A DNA stretch of 32,605 nt from NCBI GenBank assembly GCA_944326615.1, contig CALVEO010000020.1:1-32605 (forward strand), written 5' to 3'. Positions 1 to 7,921 of the stretch are shown here, one piece after another. The DNA comes from Candidatus Gastranaerophilales bacterium (GTDB lineage: Bacteria > Cyanobacteriota > Vampirovibrionia > Gastranaerophilales > Gastranaerophilaceae). Both the position numbers and the translations under genes were made by a program. Below the pieces are notes generated by a model. It was given only the letters and a program-made list of their open reading frames with translations, was not told where the DNA came from and searched no databases. Position 1 is the first letter of the stretch, and every line of letters begins with the position of its first letter.

Positions 1-161
1 TTATCAACAACAACCATTTCGGAATTTTTATATCCGAGTCTTTGCAAAGCATCATAACAGCCTTTGCCTGATCTCATTGAAACCTCGGCTTCCGAAGACA
101 TTCCGCCGCATAAAACCGCAATTTTTGAATTTTTATCTATAACAGATTTAATTTCCTGCAT
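1..161 (-). CDS. ddl: D-alanine--D-alanine ligase, N-terminal fragment
   Basis: Only the first 53 codons lie in the window; the gene runs off the left edge. The translation begins MQEIKSVIDKNSKIAVLCGG and continues MSSEAEVSMRSGKG, the glycine-rich N-terminal ATP-grasp signature of Ddl, which joins two D-alanines for the peptidoglycan stem peptide. The ATG (159-161) lies inside the 3' end of murB, a 25-nt overlap, so translation is probably coupled. The order murC-murB-ddl on one strand supports the call. Confidence is limited only by truncation. Confidence 0.85.
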   Translation of the reverse strand, partial: MQEIKSVIDKNSKIAVLCGGMSSEAEVSMRSGKGCYDALQRLGYKNSEMVVVD

Positions 162-1051
162 AATTCAACCTCTTTTTCATTTTTACCGCCGAGATACCTG
201 ACCTCGGGTTTTAATTCTACATTAAACTTTTCTTTAACACGCGAACACATTTCATACATTAATTCTAAAATATCTAAAGATGTTGCATTACCGTCATTTA
301 TAATAAAGTTTGCGTGATTTTCCCAAACATGAGCACCACCGATTTTAAGTCCTTTAACACCGGCCTCATCCAAAAGACGCCCCGCAGAATCACCTTCGGG
401 GTTTCTAAATGTGCTGCCGCAGTTTGGCAAAGTCAAAGACGGCTGCTTATTATGCCTGAAAGACAAATTTTCATCCATTTTTTCCTGAATTTTATCTTTT
501 GTACAAGGCTTTAAAACAAATTCAGCCTCTAACACAGAATAAGGCATCTTCTGGCAGATTGATGTTCTGTAACTAAACTGCATATCTTGATTTGTAAGTG
601 TTATGACACCATTTTCAGGGCTATAAAGTTTAACTGATTTCAACACATCAGCGATTGTCTGTCCATGGGCACCTGCGTTCATAAAAACTTCACCGCCGAC
701 AGAGCCAGGGAAAGCTATCATAAATTCAAGACCGCTCAAACCGTTTTCTAAAGCAATTTTTGATAATTTTGTACCTCTTACACCTGCCCCGGCAAAAACA
801 GTATTGCCTTCAATCCTTATCCCGTCAATTTTTTTGGTACAGATAACAGCACCGTCATAACCATCGGATGACACAAGAATATTGGAAAAATTTCCCGCAA
901 CAAATGCATCAGGTTCTTTTTCTTTTATTTCGACAAATTCTTCAACCGATTCAGGGAAATACATTCTTGCTATTTTCCCTCCGATTTTAAAAGATGTCAT
1001 TTTTTTTATATCATAATCAGTTTGCAGCACCGACAGCCTCTTTTCTGGCAT
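137..1051 (-). CDS. murB: UDP-N-acetylenolpyruvoylglucosamine reductase
   Basis: MurB is the cytoplasmic FAD enzyme that reduces UDP-GlcNAc-enolpyruvate to UDP-MurNAc with NADPH. The 304-residue product has the FAD-binding stretch TSFKIGG (19-25), the FPGSVGG segment (114-120), YRTS (161-164, family arginine R162), GSTFRNP (212-218, with the serine thought to protonate the intermediate, S213) and the C-terminal PEVR (E283). Length is normal. The gene overlaps the end of murC by 35 nt and the start of ddl by 25 nt. A GTG at 1030 preceded by GAGG six bases upstream is an alternative start; it would remove seven residues and shorten the murC overlap to 14 nt. Nothing looks damaged. Confidence 0.95.
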   Translation of the reverse strand: MPEKRLSVLQTDYDIKKMTSFKIGGKIARMYFPESVEEFVEIKEKEPDAFVAGNFSNILVSSDGYDGAVICTKKIDGIRIEGNTVFAGAGVRGTKLSKIALENGLSGLEFMIAFPGSVGGEVFMNAGAHGQTIADVLKSVKLYSPENGVITLTNQDMQFSYRTSICQKMPYSVLEAEFVLKPCTKDKIQEKMDENLSFRHNKQPSLTLPNCGSTFRNPEGDSAGRLLDEAGVKGLKIGGAHVWENHANFIINDGNATSLDILELMYEMCSRVKEKFNVELKPEVRYLGGKNEKEVELCRKLNLL

Positions 1052-2396
1052 TCAAAAGCTCTTTTGACAAATTTGTTATAGTTCCGGCACCAAGACCGAT
1101 TACAACATCATCTTTTTTAAGTTCGGGATAAAGTTTCTTTGCAACATCTGCAATCGAGCCTTTTATATATTCACATGGAATATCAACATGACCTGACAAA
1201 TCTTTCGCAAAATTTTCGGAATTTATACCGTCAATTGCATCTTCTGATGCGGCATAAACATCTGTTACAACAACTTTATCGACATTTGAAAATGCATCCA
1301 GAAATTCATCCCAAAGATTTTTCAACCGGCTAAATCTGTGCGGCTGAAAAACTGCGATAATACGTTTGTCCAGCATTCCTTCGGCAGATGAAAGAGTCGC
1401 CTTAATTTCTGTCGGATGATGCGCATAATCATCATAAATAGTTACCCCGTCAAATTCTCCGACTTTCTGAAATCTTCTTCCCATGCCTGAAAAAGTCGCA
1501 AAATGCGGTTTAACAACACTAATATCAACCCCTGCCTGATGAAGACTTGCAAGAACTGATAAAGCATTATAAACATTATGCTTCCCGCGCAGGATAATTT
1601 TTAAATCAGTTAAAAATTCACCTTTGTAATAAATATCAAATGTAGTGCACTCCGGCATAAATTCAATATTTTTAGCTGTGTAATCAGCATCCGAAAGACC
1701 GAATGTCAAAGTTTTATGACTGTGAAGGCTCATTGTTGCAGAGCAATCCTTGTTTACAAGAACAACTGAACTTTCAGGAATATTTGAAATAAATTTTTCA
1801 AATGTATCAAGAATTGATTTTAAGCCGTCTTTATAAAAGTCAAGATGATCAGGCTCAAGATTATTGATAACACAAACGTTAGGGCAATATTTAACAATTG
1901 TACCGTCGCTTTCATCCAACTCGGCACAGAAAAATTTTCCGTCCTGAGAATGCGCATTAACACCGAGTTCCGGAATAATTCCGCCTACAACATAAGAAGG
2001 CTTAAGTCCAGCTTTTTCTAAAACATAAGATGAAAGTCCGCTTGTTGTTGTTTTCCCATGTGTTCCCGAATATCCTAAGAAAAACTTACCCCATCTTGAA
2101 ATTTCGGCTAAAATATCCGATCTGTGATAAACAGTTAATCCGAGCTCTCTTGCTCTAATCATTTCGGGGTTATTTTCGCGGATTGCAGTGCTTGCAACAA
2201 CAACGGCATCTGATGGCACATTTTCAGCCTTTTGCCCTATATGAACCTTTGCACCTAAATCTCTTAATTTTTGAATATATTTACTATCAACTATATCCGA
2301 GCCTGAAACATCGCATCCGTTTTCCAGAAGATACTTTGCGAGTCCGCTCATTCCTACACCGCCTATTGCGATAAAATAATACTTTTTACTTTTCAA
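1017..2396 (-). CDS. murC: UDP-N-acetylmuramate--L-alanine ligase
   Basis: MurC adds L-alanine to UDP-MurNAc, the first amino-acid step of peptidoglycan synthesis. Visible are the N-terminal FIAIGGVGMSGLA nucleotide-fold motif, the ATP loop GTHGKTTTS (about residues 111-119), NLEPDHLDFY and the C-terminal domain with YDDYAHHPTEI. I chose the TTG at 2396 because AAGGGA lies about eight bases before it and a TATAAT box (2430-2435) lies upstream. The longer version from ATG 2441 would begin upstream of that box and add 15 residues before the family's usual start. The resulting 459 residues fit the family. First gene of the murC-murB-ddl operon. Confidence 0.93.
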   Translation of the reverse strand: MKSKKYYFIAIGGVGMSGLAKYLLENGCDVSGSDIVDSKYIQKLRDLGAKVHIGQKAENVPSDAVVVASTAIRENNPEMIRARELGLTVYHRSDILAEISRWGKFFLGYSGTHGKTTTSGLSSYVLEKAGLKPSYVVGGIIPELGVNAHSQDGKFFCAELDESDGTIVKYCPNVCVINNLEPDHLDFYKDGLKSILDTFEKFISNIPESSVVLVNKDCSATMSLHSHKTLTFGLSDADYTAKNIEFMPECTTFDIYYKGEFLTDLKIILRGKHNVYNALSVLASLHQAGVDISVVKPHFATFSGMGRRFQKVGEFDGVTIYDDYAHHPTEIKATLSSAEGMLDKRIIAVFQPHRFSRLKNLWDEFLDAFSNVDKVVVTDVYAASEDAIDGINSENFAKDLSGHVDIPCEYIKGSIADVAKKLYPELKKDDVVIGLGAGTITNLSKELLNARKEAVGAAN

Positions 2397-2419
2397 AACT
2401 CTATCCCTTATCTGTAATT

Positions 2420-2441
2420 TACATATTCTATTATAATACAT
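2420..2441 (-). promoter_or_regulatory. murC operon promoter (-10 box)
   Basis: Reading the minus strand, TATAAT sits at 2430-2435, about 35 nt before the TTG start of murC, with AAGGGA between them. No good -35 hexamer is seen 16-18 nt upstream. The leuS terminator lies just upstream, so the operon needs its own promoter. The box overlaps the ATG at 2441, which argues against that ATG as the start. Confidence 0.5.
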
Positions 2442-2495
2442 AAATCCTGATACGGGGCGGAATTTTACTATTTGTAAATATTTTATTTTAAATTA

Positions 2496-2523
2496 TAAAA
2501 AGGCGGGAAATCATCCCCGCCTT
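2496..2523 (-). terminator. leuS rho-independent terminator
   Basis: The arms AAGGCGGG (2500-2507) and CCCGCCTT (2516-2523) form an eight-pair stem, followed on the minus strand by TTTAT. It begins 4 nt after the leuS stop and separates leuS from murC. Confidence 0.8.
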
Positions 2524-2526
2524 AAA

Positions 2527-5004
2527 TTATTTAACAACTATATTTACAAGTTTTTTAGGTACAACAATTGTTTTTACAATTGTCTTGCCTGCTGTAAGTT
2601 CTTTGATTTTTTCGCTATTCAGAGCAAGAGCTTTCAGCTCATCTTCCGATAAAGCTTCATCAGCCTCTATTTTATCCTTGAGTTTTCCGTTAATCTGAAC
2701 AACGAGCGTGATTGAACTTGCCTTTGCAAGGTTTTCATCCCACTTCGGCCATTCAACATCATGAATTGACCCTTCTCCACCCAGTTCATGCCATGCTTCT
2801 TCTGTCAGGTGAACCGCTACAGGAGACATCAATTTGATTAATGTAATAATTGCAAAGCTCAAAATCGCCTTGTCCTCATCATCAAGCTCAGATTTTTTGC
2901 CTCTCCAATCGTAAATTGCATTAACAAGTTCTCTGTATTTTGAAATTACAGTATTGAACTGAAAGTCATTTGAAATATCATTGGTAATTCCCTTGATTGC
3001 AATATGGACAAGACGAAGGAGATTGTCATTGTCTTTTTTGAGTGAAGAGTGAAGGGTGAAGGGTGAAACGTTAATATAATCAGCATTTGAAGAAATCAAT
3101 CTCCAAACTCTGTTGAGGAATTTGTAACATCCTTCAACACCAGCATCTGACCAGTCAAAATCACGCGCCGGAGGTGAATCTGACAGAATAAACAATCTTG
3201 CAGTATCCGCGCCGTAATTTTCAAATATTTCATCTGGATCAACCGTATTGCCTTTTGACTTAGACATTTTTGATCCGTCTTTTAAAACCATCCCTTGAGT
3301 TAAAAGATTTTTAAAAGGTTCGTCAAAATCCAAAAGTCCCATATCTCTTAATGCTTTTGTAAAAAATCTTGAATACAAAAGATGTAAAATTGCGTGTTCA
3401 ATCCCGCCTACATACTGATCAACAGGAAGCCATTTATTTACTTTATCTTTAGCAAACGGCATTTTGTCATTTCTTGCATCGGAATACCTGAGATAATACC
3501 AGCTTGAGCAGACAAATGTATCCATTGTATCGGTTTCACGTCTTGCAGGTCCGCCGCAGCATGGGCAGGTAGTATTAACAAATGTTTTAGAAGTCGTAAT
3601 AGGAGATTTACCGACTACGCTGAAATCTACATCTTTTGGCAATAATACCGGCAATTGTTCTTCCGGAACCGGCTGAATTCCGCATTTGTCGCAATATACA
3701 ACAGGGATAGGAGCCCCCCAGTATCTCTGTCTTGAAACAAGCCAGTCGCGAAGTCTGTACTGAGTCTTAAATTCACCAAAACCTTTATCAATAGCCTTTT
3801 GAGTAATCGCTTTTTTAGCTTCCTCATTACTCATTCCGTCAAATTCGTTTGAATTTACAAGAACTCCCGGTTCTGTGTAAGCTTCTGTAAGTTCCCTCGC
3901 TCCTTGTGGGTGAGGGGTTATAACAACCTTAATCGGGAGATTATACTTTTTAGCAAAATCAAAGTCTCTTGTATCATGTGCAGGAACAGCCATAACAGCG
4001 CCTGTACCGTATTCTGCCAGTGCGTAATCTGCCGTCCACAGAGGAAATTTTTCTCCCGTAAAAGGATTTATACAGTGAGTTCCCAAAGGCACGCCGGTTT
4101 TAACTCTGTCCGTTGAAAGTCTTTCAATTTCTGTCATTTTGCGGGCATTAGCGCGGTAAGCTTCAACAGCCTCTTTATTTTCAGGAGTTGTTAATTTTTC
4201 AATATCTTTATATTCAGGAGCGACAACAAGATAAGTTATACCATGAACCGTATCCGGTCTTGTTGTATAAACAGGAACTTCTAAATCATTTTCAACAACT
4301 TTAAACTTGAAAATTGCACCTTCTGATTTACCAATCCAGTTTGCCTGCATTGTTTTAACGTTTTCGCCCCAGCCTGCCAGTTTATCCAAATCTTCAAGAA
4401 GAACTTCTGCATAATCAGTAATTTTCAAAAACCACTGGGATAAATATTTTTTCTCAACAATATGGTCGCATCTCCAGCATTTACCATCGATTACCTGCTC
4501 GTTTGCAAGCACTGTTCCACATTCTTCACACCAGTTTACGGCGGCTTCTTTTTTGTATGCAAGACCTTTTTTATATAATTGAAGGAACAGCCACTGCGTC
4601 CATTTGTAATAATCAGGCTTGCAGGTTGTAACTTCTCTATCCCAATCGTAAGAAAGTCCGAGCATTTTCAACTGTTTTGTCATATATGCTATATTTTCAT
4701 CAGTCCAAGTTTCAGGGTTAGCTCCATGTTTCATTGCAGCGTTTTCTGCAGGCAGACCAAAACTATCCCAGCCCATAGGATGAAGGACATTATAGCCATT
4801 CATTTTTTTAAATCGAGCAATAACATCAGTTATGGTGTAATTTCTGACATGCCCCATGTGAAGCTTGCCTGACGGGTAAGGGAACATGGATAAAGCGTAA
4901 TACTTTGGTTTATCACTTGTATCAGGGGTTTTAAATACTCCTTTTTCCTCCCAGATTTTCTGCCATTTTTTTTCTATTTCCTGCGGAAAATATGCATCTT
5001 TCAT
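2527..5004 (-). CDS. leuS: Leucyl-tRNA synthetase
   Basis: Class I synthetase that charges tRNA-Leu. The 825-residue product has HMGH (residues 49-52, the HIGH motif), a CEEC...CWRC cysteine module near residue 160, the editing domain with TTRPDTVHG, and KMSKS (579-583). The start is the ATG at 5004: AGAGGA lies seven bases upstream and MKDAYFPQEIEKKWQ matches the usual N-terminus; a TTG at 5031 would add nine unneeded residues. At 3040-3070 an 8-9 nt GTGAAG-rich repeat encodes PFTLHSSLKKD in the loop after the conserved FLNRVWRL segment, apparently an in-frame repeat insertion. The frame is otherwise intact, so the enzyme should be functional. Confidence 0.96.
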   Translation of the reverse strand: MKDAYFPQEIEKKWQKIWEEKGVFKTPDTSDKPKYYALSMFPYPSGKLHMGHVRNYTITDVIARFKKMNGYNVLHPMGWDSFGLPAENAAMKHGANPETWTDENIAYMTKQLKMLGLSYDWDREVTTCKPDYYKWTQWLFLQLYKKGLAYKKEAAVNWCEECGTVLANEQVIDGKCWRCDHIVEKKYLSQWFLKITDYAEVLLEDLDKLAGWGENVKTMQANWIGKSEGAIFKFKVVENDLEVPVYTTRPDTVHGITYLVVAPEYKDIEKLTTPENKEAVEAYRANARKMTEIERLSTDRVKTGVPLGTHCINPFTGEKFPLWTADYALAEYGTGAVMAVPAHDTRDFDFAKKYNLPIKVVITPHPQGARELTEAYTEPGVLVNSNEFDGMSNEEAKKAITQKAIDKGFGEFKTQYRLRDWLVSRQRYWGAPIPVVYCDKCGIQPVPEEQLPVLLPKDVDFSVVGKSPITTSKTFVNTTCPCCGGPARRETDTMDTFVCSSWYYLRYSDARNDKMPFAKDKVNKWLPVDQYVGGIEHAILHLLYSRFFTKALRDMGLLDFDEPFKNLLTQGMVLKDGSKMSKSKGNTVDPDEIFENYGADTARLFILSDSPPARDFDWSDAGVEGCYKFLNRVWRLISSNADYINVSPFTLHSSLKKDNDNLLRLVHIAIKGITNDISNDFQFNTVISKYRELVNAIYDWRGKKSELDDEDKAILSFAIITLIKLMSPVAVHLTEEAWHELGGEGSIHDVEWPKWDENLAKASSITLVVQINGKLKDKIEADEALSEDELKALALNSEKIKELTAGKTIVKTIVVPKKLVNIVVK

Positions 5005-5070
5005 TCTTTTATCCTCTTTGACTAAAACCAATTTGTATATTACGGTAAGTCGCTTCTTTATAAAATTTAC

Positions 5071-5112
5071 AGTTTATTAATTATTATAATAAACTCTGGC
5101 TCCTATAATCTT
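5071..5112 (-). promoter_or_regulatory. leuS promoter region with inverted repeat
   Basis: A TATAAT box (minus strand, 5083-5088) lies 78 nt before the leuS ATG, inside a perfect inverted repeat, AGTTTATTA / TAATAAACT (5071-5079 and 5087-5095, 7-nt loop). The dyad covers the -10 box, so it could be an operator or simply an AT-rich hairpin at the 5' end of the mRNA. No T-box features are seen in the roughly 80-nt leader. Confidence 0.4.
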
Positions 5113-5166
5113 TCCAGCCTATAGCAATATTAGCATGAATAAAAAATATAATCAAATCAAAAAATA

Positions 5167-5224
5167 TTGACAAATAACAAAAAATCGTAAATAATAAATT
5201 TATAGTTTTTTAATTTTTAGGAGG
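5167..5224 (+). promoter_or_regulatory. Promoter and Shine-Dalgarno of the first pilin locus
   Basis: TTGACA (5167-5172), a 17-nt spacer and AATAAT (5190-5195) form a near-consensus promoter. It is followed by a strong AGGAGG (5219-5224) eight bases before the ATG at 5233. This start region is well built, yet the ATG opens only a 16-codon ORF in the present sequence, which is why the C tract downstream matters. Confidence 0.75.
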
Positions 5225-5232
5225 CAAAAGTT

Positions 5233-6494
5233 ATGAAAAGAATTGAGCTGAGAATCGCCCCCCCCCCGAAAAGTCAGGTATAGCAAGGGATTGCGATTTT
5301 GGACTATTTAAAAAGATACTAACATACTGCAGCTCCAGGGCAGTAAGACTTTATTTGGAAGGTAAGCTATTTGGCCGACGGAGGAACGGAGGTCAGGTGG
5401 CCAAGCTATTATCGGTGCTATGCACAAAAATAACTTCTGTAACCAGCCTGCCTTCCTGCCATCAGAATTTCTGTTCTTCTGATTGTTACCCACCCAAGCC
5501 CTCCCTGATCAGGGAGGGAGGATGTTCTCGTAAATCCGATCTACAAGCTAATAACTGTCATTGCGAGCGACAGAATGGAGCGTCGCAATCTCATAATTTA
5601 TGTAATATTAATGAGATTACTACGTCGAATGCTTCGCATTCTCCTCGTAATGACATAGAAAGTTTATGCAGAACTCAGATGGCGGGTGCAGCGGCAACGC
5701 TGCCGCAAAGGGGAGAAGGAATAAGTAAAAAGCTCCTGAAACACAGAGGTCAATCTGACGTTCGTAAGATCCTGAAACAAGTTCAGGATGACAGAAATAT
5801 TTCCCTGAAACCGACTGATTCACTTATTAACCTATTCTCTTATTCACCTCGTAAACGCTGCGCGTTTACGTTGGCAGAGGTCTTGATTACCTTAGGAATT
5901 ATCGGCGTGGTGGCTGCGATGACTATGCCGGTACTTATTGCAAACCATCAAAAAAAACAGGTAGGAGTAAAATTAGCAAAATTTTATTCTGTAATGAATC
6001 AGGCATTAATCCGTTGGGAAAATGAGAACGGAATAATCACAGAAGATATTAAATTCAGTGATCGAACTTCTGATACACTAGCTGCTTGGTATGATGAAGC
6101 TATTGGTAAATATGTACAAACAGTAAAAAAAGAACAAGACAGGCAATATTTAAAAGTCGCATTTAATGACGGTTCAGGATTTGTTGCATATATTCAAAGC
6201 TCTCTGGCTGGTATTTACTTCTTTTACTGCACTGAATATAAATACTGCAAAGAAGAATCTTTTGATGGTAAACGAACTTTTGTATTCTCACTACATAAAG
6301 GCAGATTAGAACCATACGGCAGCCAATATAATTATAGCAGAGAGCAAGTCCTAGAAGCTTGCAAATATGGAAACACAGATGATCCTGAAATAAGCTCTAA
6401 AGGCAGGCGCCATTTTTGCGCCAGACTCATACAAATGGACGGATGGGAAATAAAAGATGATTATCCCTGGAATCAAATTATACTTGAAAATTAA
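5233..6494 (+). CDS. Pilin-like (prepilin N-terminal domain) protein, probably phase-variable, OFF as assembled
   Basis: The ATG at 5233, behind AGGAGG, runs into a ten-C tract (5258-5267) and stops at TAG 5281-5283 (product MKRIELRIAPPPKSQV). The pilin frame is open without a stop from the tract to TAA 6492-6494; one added C (or two removed) would join them into 420 residues. The pilin part starts at about 5865 with RKRCA then FTLAEVLITLGIIGVV, the prepilin cleavage and hydrophobic helix of type IV pilins or type II secretion pseudopilins, with about 209 residues after the predicted cleavage. The 211-codon leader is very long for a prepilin and consists of repeat-derived sequence (for example ILKQVQDD from a palindromic repeat). 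Internal starts such as TTG 5355 or ATG 5679 are possible but lack a Shine-Dalgarno. Substrate and pilus type are unknown. Confidence 0.75.
5258..5267 (+). repeat. Homopolymeric C10 tract after the pilin start codon
   Basis: Ten consecutive C, beginning 25 nt after the first base of the ATG at 5233. Such runs are extremely unlikely by chance in DNA this AT-rich, and the window has only one other of this length, at the second pilin locus. It is a plausible slipped-strand mispairing site. Confidence 0.9.
5340..5850 (+). repeat. Mosaic of dispersed repeats inside the pilin leader frame
   Basis: Pieces of several repeat families seen in the intergenic regions are joined here. They are the GGAAGGTAAGC / GCTATTTGGC element (5358-5405, compare 19276-19297), a perfect palindrome CCCTCCCTGATCAGGGAGGG (about 5500-5519), TCATTGCGAG...CGTCGCAATCTC (5558-5592), ATGGCGGGTGCAGCGGC (5679-5695) and CCTGAAACAAGTTCAGG (5771-5787). 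A palindrome, CGTAAACGC TGC GCGTTTACG, ends the mosaic right at the prepilin cleavage site (about 5850-5870). The pilin frame has no stop across the whole region. Confidence 0.7.
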
Positions 6495-6497
6495 TAT

Positions 6498-6526
6498 TTT
6501 ACATTATTTAATTTTTAAAGTATAAT
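6498..6526 (+). promoter_or_regulatory. Promoter for the 6534 gene, likely leaderless
   Basis: TTTACA (6498-6503), a 17-nt spacer and a perfect TATAAT (6521-6526). The ATG begins seven nucleotides after the box, so transcription should start at or next to the start codon. There is no Shine-Dalgarno. Confidence 0.75.
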
Positions 6527-6533
6527 AATCAGT

Positions 6534-7448
6534 ATGAAAAAGATATCCGTTTTATTAAGTTTAGCTTTATTAGTCTGTGCTGTGGCACAAACACCATCGC
6601 AGGCAGGATTTTTTGCACAACAAAGAGCCAAAATAGAACAAAACAGATTATACAAATCAACATATAACGATATCAAAAATGTTATTGAACAACAAAATAT
6701 CTACGCAAATAAATACGATTTAAAAGGATTATCAGCTCTTTATGCTAATGATTTTGTAAACTCGGACGGTTTTAACAAGGATATTTATTTTAAACTTATT
6801 GAAGAAACATGGAAAACTTATCCGGATATTTCATACGTCACAGATATAAAAAATATCGAATTCAGTGACAATTATGCAACAGTATTCGTAAACGAAACGG
6901 CTGTGGCTACATCAAAAGAAGATATAGGTGATTTTACGGCGGTAGGGGAGTTATACTCGGTGTCTCAATGCGTTTATCACCTTGAAAAACAGGGAGCAAA
7001 GTGGCTTATTAATTCCGAAAAAATTATAGAAGAAACTTCTACTTTGAAATACGGAGATGCCAGATACACTAATATCCAGCTTAATACGCCAAAACAAATC
7101 GGTGCAGGGAAAGAATACACAACAACTCTAAAAGTAGACGCCCCGCAAGACACTGTAGTAATTGCATCTATTAACAAAGAAAATATTATTTATCCACAGA
7201 AAAAATCTGATGATGCTTTCAGAAAAATGCCGGATGATAATATTTTAGAGCGAATTTTTACATCAAACACTGATAACGTAAACGAATATGCTGTTGCTTC
7301 CATCGGAATTACAAGAGCAGAAAATTATACAGATAATCAAATAAGAATTTATATGGGAGGACTTGCATTTATTATGACAAGAATAAATATCATTCCTGAA
7401 AATAAATTCATAAAGTTTGATGAAAAAGAGGCAAATACTGATAAATAA
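6534..7448 (+). CDS. Exported protein with NTF2/SnoaL-like domain, function unknown
   Basis: The product has 304 residues. Residues 1-24 form a typical signal peptide (MKKISVLLSLALLVCAVA, probable cleavage after SQA). Residues 35-150 look like an NTF2-like cone fold: a helix with NIYANKYDLKGLSALYANDF, then strands FSDNYATVFVNETAV and VYHLEKQGAKWLINSEKI, the pattern seen in SnoaL/DUF4440 proteins. The C-terminal half is beta-rich and not recognised. No catalytic motif is evident, so an enzymatic role cannot be assigned. The gene is transcribed from a promoter abutting its ATG and is followed nine bases later by lspA, suggesting co-transcription. The envelope location fits its signal peptide. 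Confidence 0.75.
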   Translation: MKKISVLLSLALLVCAVAQTPSQAGFFAQQRAKIEQNRLYKSTYNDIKNVIEQQNIYANKYDLKGLSALYANDFVNSDGFNKDIYFKLIEETWKTYPDISYVTDIKNIEFSDNYATVFVNETAVATSKEDIGDFTAVGELYSVSQCVYHLEKQGAKWLINSEKIIEETSTLKYGDARYTNIQLNTPKQIGAGKEYTTTLKVDAPQDTVVIASINKENIIYPQKKSDDAFRKMPDDNILERIFTSNTDNVNEYAVASIGITRAENYTDNQIRIYMGGLAFIMTRINIIPENKFIKFDEKEANTDK

Positions 7449-7457
7449 GGCAAAAAG

Positions 7458-7919
7458 ATGGAGAAAACAGGTAAGTTTATATATTTTGCAATCTGTTATG
7501 TATTTTTTATATTTACGGATTTGTACCTTTCAAACATAATGGTTGAAAATCTTACAGGAGGTTTGAAATATTCAAATCCTGTATTTTCACTTAATTACAT
7601 AAAAAATACAGGCGCAGCATTCAGCATTCTGCAGGATTCCAGAGAACTTTTGATAATTCTTTCTATGATAGCACTTGTTCTTCTGGCTTTATATGTTATT
7701 AAACATCTTAAATCAATTTCATTAAAAAGCTGTTTTTTCATAGCACTTTTATCAGCCGGAATAGCCGGAAATCTCCACGAAAGAATTGTATATGGTTACG
7801 TGAGAGATTATTTCCAGCTCAATTTTATAAACTTTCCGGTTTTTAATATCTCTGATATATTTATTAATATTGGTGTAATCGTGCTGATTATATTAATATT
7901 AATTAAAAAGAAAAAATGA
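7458..7919 (+). CDS. lspA: Lipoprotein signal peptidase (signal peptidase II)
   Basis: LspA is the integral-membrane aspartyl protease that removes the signal peptide from diacylglyceryl-modified prolipoproteins. The 153-residue product has four hydrophobic segments, NTGAAF (50-55), GNLHER (104-109, usually GNLIDR) and the two catalytic aspartates, one in YVRDYF (D117) and one in FNISDIF (D133). Length is normal. It lies 9 nt after the exported-protein gene and probably shares its mRNA; only a weak AAGG precedes the ATG. It ends two bases before the convergent stop of the second pilin locus. Confidence 0.92.
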   Translation: MEKTGKFIYFAICYVFFIFTDLYLSNIMVENLTGGLKYSNPVFSLNYIKNTGAAFSILQDSRELLIILSMIALVLLALYVIKHLKSISLKSCFFIALLSAGIAGNLHERIVYGYVRDYFQLNFINFPVFNISDIFINIGVIVLIILILIKKKK

Positions 7920-7921
7920 TA

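Noticed and set aside
5005-5110. T-box leader of leuS.
   Set aside because: No specifier loop, T-box core sequence or antiterminator/terminator pair is visible in the short leader.
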